A stretch of 13,773 nucleotides of DNA, from contig JADGCE010000052.1 of the NCBI GenBank assembly GCA_015229095.1, forward strand, positions 1 to 13,773, in the 5' to 3' direction. The position numbers were made by a program, and so were the translations under genes. This stretch comes from Magnetococcales bacterium (GTDB taxonomy: Bacteria; Pseudomonadota; Magnetococcia; Magnetococcales; Magnetaquicoccaceae). Below, piece after piece: positions 6,428 to 13,273 of this stretch. Below the pieces are notes generated by a model that was given only the letters and a program-made list of their open reading frames with translations, had not been told where the DNA came from and did no database searches. Positions within the stretch are counted from its first letter, which is position 1, and every line of letters starts with the position of its first letter.

Positions 6428-7608
6428 GGGTCCACTCCCGGAAAAAACCCTTGTTTCCAGAGATATCCCATTTTATCGCCCTCTGCCATATAGGCCGCCA
6501 CCTGTGCATTCTCTTTTGCCCGTATGATCTGGGTATATCCCTGCTGTTTGGTCAGCCAAAAAACCTCATCCAGAGTGGTGGCATTGAGAAAATCGGGCGA
6601 ATGGGTGGAGACAAACACCTGACCTCCCCCTTGGGCATACGTGCGAAACTCCTCTGCCAGTTCCGTGAGCAGCGTGGGGTAGAGTTGGTTTTCCGGCTCC
6701 TCGACACACAACAGGGGATGGGGTTTGGGATCATAGAGGAGAATCAGGTAGGCCAACATCTTGAGGGTGCCATCGGAGACATGGCGGGCCAGAAAGGGTT
6801 CCTGGAAGGATTGATCTTGAAAACGGAGCAAAACCCGCCCCTCTTCCGTCGTTTTGGCATATACCTGGGAAATGCCGGGAACCCTTTGGGCCAGTTTTTC
6901 CAGGATGGTGTCGAATATCGTGCGGTGCCGGTTATAGAGAAATTGTGTCACCAGAGAGAGATTTTCCCCCTCTGCGGAAAGATGCTCGGCGTGTCCCGCA
7001 TCCTGCTCAGGCCGGGCACGACTGATATGAAAATCAGAGACATGCCAATTTTCGATCAGCGTGCCCAACGCCTTGACCACGGGAAAGCGTTCAAACTGTG
7101 CCAGTCCCTTGATGGCCAGGATATCCGGAGATTTCAGCGTCTGCTCTTCCCGTTTGAGATCTTTGATATCTTTCACCTTATCCAGTTCATTGGTGACAGC
7201 GGTGCCCGTTCCATGTTTAAAATCAAGAAAATGCCAGGGCTGTCCGTGGCGACCACGGCGGTATTTTAATAATTCGCGGCTGACCACCGGTTGTTCATCC
7301 TGTTCGTCGATGGCAAGCAAATAAGTGGCAAGAGGTTCATCTTTGCTGATTCTGAATTTTAATTCGATTTCGATGCCACCCTCTGCGCCGCGACTGCGCA
7401 CCTCTTGAAAGCCGCGACTGCCACCCTGTTTGGCCAAGGCCGTATGAATATTGCTGGCAAAGGAGTCGCGCAAAAATCCAAACACATTGAACAGGGTGGA
7501 TTTTCCGGTGCCATTGGCCCCCACCAGAACACAAAAACGGGGGAGATCTTTCATCGTCACATCACGGAAACATTTAAAATTTTTGATGCGTATGGACTCG
7601 ATCTGCAT
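6424..7608 (-). CDS. RecF/OLD-like AAA (ABC-type) ATPase
   Basis: The product has 394 residues from ATG 7608, chosen because AGGAG lies 7 bases upstream and MQIESIRIKNFKCFRD is the classic N-terminus of SMC/RecF-like ATPases; an in-frame extension to 7722 overlaps the preceding gene. Walker A is GANGTGKST (residues 30-38). The signature-like SDGTLKMLAYL starts near 278, Walker B LLCVEEPE is at about 299-305, and the switch His (STHSPDF) is His336. There is no coiled-coil arm long enough for SMC. It resembles the COG4637/AAA_21 group of predicted ATPases. The TTG of the DUF4276 gene overlaps its stop, so the pair is translationally coupled. It probably acts as a DNA- or invader-sensing ATPase controlling that partner; a housekeeping repair role is possible. 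Confidence 0.88.
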   Translation of the reverse strand: MQIESIRIKNFKCFRDVTMKDLPRFCVLVGANGTGKSTLFNVFGFLRDSFASNIHTALAKQGGSRGFQEVRSRGAEGGIEIELKFRISKDEPLATYLLAIDEQDEQPVVSRELLKYRRGRHGQPWHFLDFKHGTGTAVTNELDKVKDIKDLKREEQTLKSPDILAIKGLAQFERFPVVKALGTLIENWHVSDFHISRARPEQDAGHAEHLSAEGENLSLVTQFLYNRHRTIFDTILEKLAQRVPGISQVYAKTTEEGRVLLRFQDQSFQEPFLARHVSDGTLKMLAYLILLYDPKPHPLLCVEEPENQLYPTLLTELAEEFRTYAQGGGQVFVSTHSPDFLNATTLDEVFWLTKQQGYTQIIRAKENAQVAAYMAEGDKMGYLWKQGFFPGVDP

Positions 7609-7648
7609 GACGGAACTCCTTTTGCTGTCGGGGCAGGGATCGCAAACT

Positions 7649-8056
7649 TTATCGACTGATTTTTCGATAAGCGGCCAACTGCTGGGCCGTCGCGCGCCGT
7701 AGAGGGGAGGGTTGAGGTACATCGCTGTTGACTGGGGGGGGCTGAGAGGGCGTGGGGAGGGGCGGTTCGCGCATCGTGGGCGCGCTTGCCGCCGCCTGGG
7801 CGGCCACGGCCGCCTGTATGCGGGCGAGCAGAGCGCGCCGGGCCTCCGCCGAGGGGGGTGTTTGCGCCCTGGAGGGCGGCAGGGGGGGCGGCGGTGCGCT
7901 CAGCGCTGCGGGAGCAGCCTGGGTGGCCGCCGCAAAAGCGGTCAGCAGACCACTGCGCCTTTCCGCCTCCGAAAGGGGAATCGGTTGGATTCCCGTCTTC
8001 TTGCGGAGAGCATGCAGCAGATCCAGCCAGGGATCCGAGGGTGCCGCTTCTCTCAT
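7649..8056 (-). CDS. Unrecognised Pro/Ala-rich small protein, first gene of the ATPase cluster
   Basis: A 135-residue frame with a good start: ATG 8056 preceded by GAGGAGAG and, further up, AAGGAG. The first ~40 residues (SDPWLDLLHALRKKTGIQPI and following) look like a folded amphipathic segment. Residues ~40-110 are Ala/Pro-rich and low complexity, including PPPPLPPS and a Pro run encoded by eight C at 7741-7734. The C-terminus (RRATAQQLAAYRKISR) is basic and helical. It ends 40 bases before the ATPase ATG, so it is likely in the same operon. I know no family for it. Its disordered centre suggests a linker or an adaptor. The opposite strand is also open across this stretch, but it lacks a comparable ribosome site and an interpretable product. 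Confidence 0.6.
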   Translation of the reverse strand: MREAAPSDPWLDLLHALRKKTGIQPIPLSEAERRSGLLTAFAAATQAAPAALSAPPPPLPPSRAQTPPSAEARRALLARIQAAVAAQAAASAPTMREPPLPTPSQPPPVNSDVPQPSPLRRATAQQLAAYRKISR

Positions 8057-8259
8057 GGTCTCTCCTCACTCCTTTCCAACCAGAGGCCAGGCATGCCCCG
8101 CAGTGGGGTTGCCTGGCGATAAAGACTTGCATATTCACACAACTGCTGCGACGATGATCATCGCGGTCGCTGCATCGTCCCCCCCCCCTTTTTTTTGGCC
8201 GGGGGCGGTCCGGTCAGCCTCGACCTGTCATGCCGTTTTTTGCAAGGGAGACACCATCC
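8057..8259. other. Divergent intergenic region with two hairpins and a C10-T8 tract
   Basis: This region separates the ATPase cluster (leftward) from the hemerythrin gene (rightward). It holds a hairpin at 8087-8116 (CCAGGCA paired with TGCCTGG, and an inner CCCC/GGGG). An imperfect palindrome at 8145-8173 is centred on ATGATCAT with GCGAC/GTCGC arms. A homopolymer block follows: ten C (8179-8188) then eight T (8189-8196). I found no convincing -35/-10 pair on either strand. The C10-T8 block after the second palindrome could terminate stray plus-strand transcripts or be prone to slippage. Confidence 0.5.
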
Positions 8260-8727
8260 GTGCGACCAACCCGCAAAGAATCGATCTCCCTGTACTCTGT
8301 CGCCCCGCCCTCCTTTCTGTGGGATGAAGCGTTGCGCACCGGCAATGCCACCATCGACCAGCAACACGAATCGCTGCGCGAGGCACTGATGGGCATCAGC
8401 CGGTTGCTGGAGCTGCCCGATGTCAACGTCAAGTATTGGTTGGGCCTGGTCAGCCGCACCATAGACGAATATGTCCTGACCCATTTTATCACCGAAGAGC
8501 AGTTGATGGCGACCGAGCAATATCCCGACCTGCCTACCCACAAGCTTCGGCATATGGCGTTCCTGGCTGCGTTCAAGGCCCACCAGGCGCAATTCGCCCG
8601 TTTGCAGAACGATGCGGAACAGATGGCAGCCGCCAAAGCCCTGCTCGCTTTTCTGAACGACTGGTTTACCGAAGAGGTGCTTTCTTCCGACAAGGAGTTG
8701 GCCCTCTTTATCCAAAACAAACCATAA
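8260..8727 (+). CDS. Bacteriohemerythrin with one iron ligand replaced (His to Glu)
   Basis: A 155-residue hemerythrin-domain protein from GTG 8260, preferred because AAGGGAG sits 9 bases upstream; an in-frame ATG at 8230 adds ten residues but has no Shine-Dalgarno. The four-helix di-iron motif is clear: DQQH (His36), HFITEEQLM (His75, Glu79), HKLRH (His94, His98) and Asp144. The expected fifth-helix pattern W-L-x-x-H-I becomes WFTEEV, so the position of the usual His (His101 in sipunculid hemerythrin) is Glu139. Such proteins bind O2, NO or sense oxygen and iron in the cytoplasm, often in microaerophiles; a Glu ligand would resemble carboxylate-rich di-iron enzymes. It is monocistronic and convergent with rimK, 41 bases apart. 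Confidence 0.9.
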   Translation: MRPTRKESISLYSVAPPSFLWDEALRTGNATIDQQHESLREALMGISRLLELPDVNVKYWLGLVSRTIDEYVLTHFITEEQLMATEQYPDLPTHKLRHMAFLAAFKAHQAQFARLQNDAEQMAAAKALLAFLNDWFTEEVLSSDKELALFIQNKP

Positions 8728-8762
8728 TCTCTATTTTCAGAACCTCTCCCACCCGGTTGATG

Positions 8763-8780
8763 AACCCGCTAGGGTTTTCT
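8763..8780 (+). terminator. Weak terminator candidate between hemerythrin and rimK
   Basis: AACCC, loop GCTA, GGGTT then TTCT lies 36 bases past the hemerythrin stop. The stem is only five pairs and the T tract is short. It also covers the rimK stop codon on the other strand. Confidence 0.25.
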
Positions 8781-9695
8781 GACCATCCGTCCGGGTGACG
8801 CGCCGCTGCTCCGGCTGCGTGCCCCCACCTTTTTTTCCAGAAATTCGATCATTTTTCCAGCCACATCAATGCCCGTGGCCGTTTCGAGCCCTTCCAAACC
8901 CGGTGAAGAGTTGACCTCCAATACCACCGGCCCATGGTTGGAACGCAGCATATCCACCCCGGCCACAGAGAGTCCCATCAATTTGGCCGAGCGCACTGCC
9001 GTCGTCCGCTCTTCCGGGGTGATGCGCACGGTGGTGGCCGTACCGCCCCGATGCAGGTTGGAACGAAAATCACCCGAAGCCCCATGGCGCTGAATGGCGG
9101 CCACCACCCGATCTCCGACCACCAGACAGCGAATGTCGGTGGAGCCGGCCTCCTTGATATATTCCTGCACCAAAATATTGGCATGAATACCCCGGAAAGC
9201 CTCGATCATGCTTTTGGCGGAACGGGGCGTCTCTGCCAATACCACGCCGATGCCCTGGGTGCCTTCCAACAGTTTGATGACAATGGGGGTGCCCCCCACC
9301 ATGGCGATCAAATCGTCGGTAAACTGGGTGGCATGGGCAAAACCGGTCACCGGCAGCCCCACCCCGGAACCTGCCAACAGTTGCAAACAGCGGAGTTTGT
9401 CTCGGGAACGGGCAATGGATTCCGCATTGTTGAGGGGATAGACCCCCATCATCTCGAATTGATTGACCACCGCCAGGCCGTAAAAGGTGATGGAGGCGCC
9501 GATGCGGGGGATGACCGCGTCAAAACCGCTCAACACCTCCCCTTTGTAGCGGATTTCGGGACGGTTGGAGGTGATGTTCATGTAAACCAACAGTGTGTTG
9601 ATCACTTGAATCTGGTGCCCCCGCTTTTCCGCCGCCTCCACCAGACGTTTATGGGAATAAAGATTGGGGTTGCGCGCCAGCAAGACGATTTTCAT
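8769..9695 (-). CDS. rimK: RimK, ribosomal protein S6--L-glutamate ligase (ATP-grasp)
   Basis: The 308-residue protein starts at ATG 9695 (MKIVLLARNPNLYSHKRLVE, the standard RimK opening). The ATP-grasp motifs follow: RIGASITFYGLAVVNQFE, GTPIVIKLLEGTQGIGVVLAE, ILVQEYIKEAGSTDIRC, RHGASGDFRSNLHRGG and LEVNSSPGLEGLE, the last supplying Mg2+/ATP ligands. RimK adds glutamates to the C-terminus of ribosomal protein S6 and can polymerise glutamate; in Pseudomonas it tunes ribosome function and is influenced by c-di-GMP. The length is normal (about 300); the last ~19 residues form a Ser/Arg-rich basic tail that looks like an addition. Its start overlaps the stop of the upstream protease gene (ATGA), so the two are translationally coupled. 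Confidence 0.95.
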   Translation of the reverse strand: MKIVLLARNPNLYSHKRLVEAAEKRGHQIQVINTLLVYMNITSNRPEIRYKGEVLSGFDAVIPRIGASITFYGLAVVNQFEMMGVYPLNNAESIARSRDKLRCLQLLAGSGVGLPVTGFAHATQFTDDLIAMVGGTPIVIKLLEGTQGIGVVLAETPRSAKSMIEAFRGIHANILVQEYIKEAGSTDIRCLVVGDRVVAAIQRHGASGDFRSNLHRGGTATTVRITPEERTTAVRSAKLMGLSVAGVDMLRSNHGPVVLEVNSSPGLEGLETATGIDVAGKMIEFLEKKVGARSRSSGASPGRMVRKP

Positions 9696-10261
9696 AGATG
9701 TTTCCCACGCTGTTCCTTGTTGGCCACCATGGCCCCCTCTACCGCCTCCCCCTGCAAAAAGGATGCGCCCGGATCGACCAAAAACCGCTTGCGAATGGCT
9801 GTGCGGCCAATCAACAAGCGAAACCCCATGCGCGCGCGATCGGTCAAGGTCAACTCGATGGGCCACTCCCGCGCACCCATGCGCAACAGGGTCAATACCA
9901 CATAACGATAGCTTTTGATACCACTGGAGTTGCGGACGGCGCGCCGGTCCAACACCGGGGCCACGCACACCTGCTCCCCTTCGCAGGAGTGCTGGCTGGG
10001 ATAGAGTTTGAAACGGACATAACGAATCCCCCCCTGACGGAACGCTCGGATATCCACCCCATGCAGGGCGGAGGTCCGGGCGCCGGTATCCAGCTTGGCC
10101 TTGATCCTGGCAACCCCCCAGGTGGGCAGACCCACCCATTCCCGCCAGCCAGCCCGCTCGCTGGTGACGGTTTTGCTCCTCTCTTTTCGAGAGGGCCTGG
10201 GTTTTTTGACAGCCTCTTTCTCTGGCACCCCGGTGCGCACCCTCTCAGACTTTCCAGGCAT
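9692..10261 (-). CDS. rimB: RimB-type retropepsin-like protease (PF05618, formerly 'ATP-dependent zinc protease')
   Basis: The product has 189 residues from ATG 10261, which lies inside the 3' end of the RSH gene (17-base overlap). The core begins at WREWVGLPTWGVARIKAKLDTGARTS; DTGA is the catalytic aspartate loop of retropepsin-like proteases. The rest (CEGEQVCVAPVLDRRAVRNSSG, LTLTDRARMGFRLLIGR, FLVDPGASFL) matches COG4067. The usual core begins only a few residues before WREWV, so the first ~38 basic, charged residues are an extension, or a later start (GTG 10240 or 10228) is used. In Pseudomonas, RimB opposes RimK by cleaving the glutamate tail from S6. Here the two are coupled by an ATGA overlap. 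The older zinc-protease name is probably misleading. Confidence 0.87.
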   Translation of the reverse strand: MPGKSERVRTGVPEKEAVKKPRPSRKERSKTVTSERAGWREWVGLPTWGVARIKAKLDTGARTSALHGVDIRAFRQGGIRYVRFKLYPSQHSCEGEQVCVAPVLDRRAVRNSSGIKSYRYVVLTLLRMGAREWPIELTLTDRARMGFRLLIGRTAIRKRFLVDPGASFLQGEAVEGAMVANKEQRGKHL

Positions 10262-12134
10262 AGTGCAAAATTTCCTGGACCGATGGCACATGCACCAACT
10301 GGGTGAGAAATTTTCCCAGGGCCATCGGCGGTTTGCCATCCAGCTCCATGCTGATCAGATAGGATTCGGGGGAACGTCCCTTGCCCTGGAGGGAGCGACC
10401 GTTGATGCCGCTCTGGGCAATGAGTTGCAAGATCTCCAGCAATGCCCCGGTGCGATGTCCCACCGTAAAGCTGATGTCCAGACTTTCACCGCTTTCCACA
10501 ATGTTCCAACTGCCTGTTTCCCATTGACTGCCCTGAATTTTGCCGCAGTTGGCCCGGTGGACAATCCAGTGGGCATCCTCGGAGAGGCGGCCGACAATGG
10601 GCGCCCCCGGCACCGCCAGACAGCACATGGACCAGACGATATCCGGGCTGGCGAGTTCCGTCAACTGAAAGTGGCCGTTGCCGGAACGCTGAATGCCTTT
10701 GACAGAAATGTCCGGATTTTTCAATGCCTGTTTGATCAGGGTTCTGGCCCGGGCGGTCTTGACCACATCCAGCCAGGCCCGTTGCGGGCGGGCCTGCTTG
10801 CTGGTGAGTATGCGCACCACATCGCCGTCGCGGAGGATATATTCCGGAGGGCGTTGAATGCCGTTGATCTTGGCCCCGATGCAGCGTTCTCCCAACTCGG
10901 TATGAACCAGATAGGCAAAATCCACCACCACGGAATCCACCGGAAAGGTCAGGCGATCACCACGGGGCGTGTATACATCCAGCATGTCAGGCAGCACATG
11001 GGCATGCACCTCGGACATGCGCAGATCGCTGTCCCCCAGGGTGGCCAACAGACGCATATAACGACCGGGGTCCGGACCACTGACCCCCCATTCCGCTAAA
11101 ATACCCAGACGGTTGGCCCGCTCATCCCGCTGGCGTACCACCTGGACGTTGAGGGGGTGGCCGTCCCAGACGATGCGGGTGGTCAGGGCGTGAAAACCGT
11201 TGACCCGGGGGGCATTGAGATAATCACGGATATGGCGGGGCAATGGACCAAAATGGCTGTGCATCTTTCCCAACACCCGCCAGGCCGCCTCGTCATCATC
11301 CACCAACAGACGCAACCGATAGGTGGGCCAACTGATGCGCATCAACTGACCGGTGCCCGGCTGTTCTGTCAGAAAAAAATAATCCCCCACCGTGCGGGCC
11401 TCAATGGCATAGCCATGGGCAAATCCCTCCCCCATGACCACCTCCAACTGGGGGATCAGCCGCTCCATGCCCGGTGCCCCCCGTTTTTGCATCTCCTCCA
11501 GGGTCTCCTTGGCACGATCATACTGGACGGGCATCAAGTGGGGCAAAATCCGCTCGATCAGGGCATCGGCCAGGGTGATCATCCCCAAACGCCGGGCCAC
11601 CCCCACATAGATCAGGGCCAGACTGGCCTTGTTTTTGGCATTGGCCCGACCATGCACGTTCAGGCTGCCGGAGTTGTGGTATACATCAAAAAGCTTGATC
11701 ACCAACACCCGCAAATCCTTGGAGGCCGCTCCCAGAATGCGTCGATAGGTGGCAGGCAGATCGCCACTGCCGGTTTGCAGGTTGCGAATTTTTGATAAAG
11801 ATTGAACAATTTCAAATACATGAGCATCAAACGCCTGCAGGCGTTGCTCCGCCTCCAAATGGGCGGGGGCATCCTCAATGGCATCATGCAGCAACGCCCC
11901 GCAGGTGGCCGCCAGATCGGTCATACCCCAGGAGAGACCGTTATAGGCAACCTCCACGCAGTGTGTCACATAGGGACTGCCATCCAGTTTGCGCACCTGG
12001 CCGTGGTGGAACAGTTGCGCCAGTTCGACGGCCTGGGCCACCTTGGCGGCGGCCTCTTCTCCCAGCGTCGCTTTGCTCAGGGCAAGCAGCTCCGCGATTT
12101 GTTGGTCAAGGTTCATATTTTGGTCAAGGTCCAT
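10245..12134 (-). CDS. RelA/SpoT homologue (RSH): hydrolase site intact, synthetase domain degenerate
   Basis: A 629-residue long RSH from ATG 12134 (a second ATG at 12116 also fits; see the repeat there). Hydrolase residues are kept: His58 in YVTHCVEVA, HD83-84 and ED87-88 in LLHDAIED, Asp150 and Asn154 in KLFDVYHN. In the synthetase domain, the usual RIKSpYSiwrKM segment is not recognisable near 247-258, NGYQSLHT is NGFHALTT (312-319), and the catalytic Glu of EvQIRT is Asn (LNVQVVR, 328-334). A TGS domain follows (from about residue 380, VYTPRGDRLTFPV), then an RIS/zinc-finger-like segment (MCCLAVPGAPIVGRL, HRANC) and a C-terminal ACT domain. So it should degrade (p)ppGpp but not make it. 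It heads an operon with rimB and rimK. Whether a separate RelA exists elsewhere is unknown. Confidence 0.9.
   Translation of the reverse strand: MDLDQNMNLDQQIAELLALSKATLGEEAAAKVAQAVELAQLFHHGQVRKLDGSPYVTHCVEVAYNGLSWGMTDLAATCGALLHDAIEDAPAHLEAEQRLQAFDAHVFEIVQSLSKIRNLQTGSGDLPATYRRILGAASKDLRVLVIKLFDVYHNSGSLNVHGRANAKNKASLALIYVGVARRLGMITLADALIERILPHLMPVQYDRAKETLEEMQKRGAPGMERLIPQLEVVMGEGFAHGYAIEARTVGDYFFLTEQPGTGQLMRISWPTYRLRLLVDDDEAAWRVLGKMHSHFGPLPRHIRDYLNAPRVNGFHALTTRIVWDGHPLNVQVVRQRDERANRLGILAEWGVSGPDPGRYMRLLATLGDSDLRMSEVHAHVLPDMLDVYTPRGDRLTFPVDSVVVDFAYLVHTELGERCIGAKINGIQRPPEYILRDGDVVRILTSKQARPQRAWLDVVKTARARTLIKQALKNPDISVKGIQRSGNGHFQLTELASPDIVWSMCCLAVPGAPIVGRLSEDAHWIVHRANCGKIQGSQWETGSWNIVESGESLDISFTVGHRTGALLEILQLIAQSGINGRSLQGKGRSPESYLISMELDGKPPMALGKFLTQLVHVPSVQEILHYAWKV
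12099..12134 (-). repeat. 18-base in-frame tandem duplication at the RSH start
   Basis: The first twelve codons are two near-identical 18-base units (ATG-n-ACCTTGACCAA, 12134-12117 and 12116-12099), encoding MDLDQN and MNLDQQ. Both units carry an ATG in frame. A GAGAG-type site lies upstream of the first only. Confidence 0.8.
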
Positions 12135-12248
12135 CCTGGTCTCTCTTCCACCCTCATCAGTGCCTTCCCCCTTACCCTCATGATCCTGCTCTCCTGCCAA
12201 AAAATCAAGCCCTTTGCAAAATTTCCACCTTTTGTCTGCGAAAGAGAG

Positions 12249-12278
12249 TTTCCCTGCGAGGAAAAAACGGGTTACAAT
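12249..12278 (+). promoter_or_regulatory. Weak promoter candidate for the Pro/Cys-rich membrane protein
   Basis: TTTCCC (12249-12254), 18 bases, then TACAAT (12273-12278), 50 bases before the ATG. The -10 is good and the -35 is poor. The 194-base gap to the divergent RSH gene shows no clear RSH promoter. Confidence 0.25.
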
Positions 12279-12328
12279 GGAGGGAGTTGTTTTGTGACCA
12301 CGTTTCATCGGCTACTGAGGATCGACCT

Positions 12329-13147
12329 ATGGTGAGCGGACTTTTCAAGTGGACATCCAGACATTTCTTTCCCTATGTGGCCGGAATTCTGGTGGGGGTT
12401 GGTTTTTTTTTCCTTTTGATGGATTTTCTGCCCAACCTGCCGGCGATTCCTGCATTCGACTGGCCGGTTGCCGGGCAAAAGAGCGTCTCCTTGCCGGTGC
12501 CCCCGCAGCCCAAACCGACCCCGCTGCCCCCGGGCGGCAGCGAGGCCACCGGGGCGCCCCCGGTGCAGCCCGCGCCCCTGCCGGTTGACAGAGTGGCTTC
12601 CGTTCCCGCCGCTCCCCCTGCCCGTGCGCAGACCACCCCCGTGGAGACCGGTGCCGGGCCCGTCCCTCCGGGAGCGGTTGTCTCCCTGCCCCACACTCCA
12701 GCGGCTCCGAACACCTTGGCAACCCCAGACACCCTGGCGACCGAGCAACCGTTGGAGCCCGAGTGGGAGCGTGACCCGGTGGAAATGGCGGCGTCCGGCG
12801 CGAAAAAATCCCAGCCCCCGGCGGCTCGGCCTCAGCTGGCGCAATCCCAGGTGGCCCAGCCCCCGGCGGCCCAGTCCATCGCCGGGGCGGGCAAACTTCC
12901 GGAGTGCGGCACGCCCCCCAATCGGCCCGGTGCCAGCATGGACCAATATCTGGCCTGTCAGTGGCGGGCGGAGTGTCTGGATCGTCTGGGCCGCGCCCGT
13001 CGCATGATCGAGCAGGAGCAACGGGGGTGCCCGACCGTGGGCGTCGAGGCCCAGGCCTGTGCGGCCTATTATCACGCCCTGGAACAACAATATCATCCCT
13101 CCCTGTGCAACGGCTGGTCCAACGGGCGCGCACCGGGTCGGTGGTAA
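12329..13147 (+). CDS. Unrecognised membrane-anchored Pro-rich protein with a six-cysteine C-terminal domain
   Basis: The product has 272 residues from ATG 12329, with GAGG 8 bases upstream. Residues ~14-34 (FFPYVAGILVGVGFFFLLMDF) form one uncleaved N-terminal membrane helix, so the rest probably lies in the periplasm. Residues ~50-188 are a Pro/Ala/Gln-rich linker with imperfect repeats (NTLATPDTLAT; AQSQVAQPPAAQS), long enough to span the peptidoglycan. The last ~80 residues are compact and hold six cysteines (193, 210, 216, 234, 244, 260) with helical spacing (MDQYLACQWRAECLDRLGRA). They are consistent with three disulphides. I do not recognise the family. The architecture resembles TonB- or TolA-like spanners only in layout, not in sequence. 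It is divergent from the RSH operon. Confidence 0.75.
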   Translation: MVSGLFKWTSRHFFPYVAGILVGVGFFFLLMDFLPNLPAIPAFDWPVAGQKSVSLPVPPQPKPTPLPPGGSEATGAPPVQPAPLPVDRVASVPAAPPARAQTTPVETGAGPVPPGAVVSLPHTPAAPNTLATPDTLATEQPLEPEWERDPVEMAASGAKKSQPPAARPQLAQSQVAQPPAAQSIAGAGKLPECGTPPNRPGASMDQYLACQWRAECLDRLGRARRMIEQEQRGCPTVGVEAQACAAYYHALEQQYHPSLCNGWSNGRAPGRW

Positions 13148-13273
13148 AATTTGCCCCCCTCCTGCAATCATTGCCGGAAAAAGGGGGGGGGACAGAGGGG
13201 GAAATTGCCGCAAGCGGCGGCGTTGGATGGGTACAGAGGGGGTGGAGAATCAGCCGCAGCACTCCGTAGGGCC
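13148..13273. other. Convergent intergenic gap with homopolymers and a small hairpin
   Basis: 126 bases between convergent genes. It holds nine G (13183-13191) and a GCCGC-AA-GCGGC hairpin near 13209-13220. A perfect palindrome TAGGGCCCTA (13267-13276) includes the stop codon of the minus-strand gene. There is no T-tract terminator and no coding sign. Confidence 0.4.

Noticed and set aside
7752..8327. Plus-strand frame opposite the Pro/Ala-rich small protein
   Set aside because: Low-complexity Arg/Gly/Ala translation that runs through the C10-T8 tract and into the hemerythrin gene; the minus strand has the better ribosome site and operon position. Not fully excluded.
9696..10139. Upstream in-frame extension of rimK
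   Set aside because: It overlaps rimB in another frame and RimK proteins start at MKIVLLAR.
10176..10210. Terminator-like hairpin (CCTCTC/GAGAGG then TTTTTT) on the plus strand
   Set aside because: It lies inside rimB coding sequence on the minus strand, no plus-strand gene precedes it, and the T run is seven bases from the stem.
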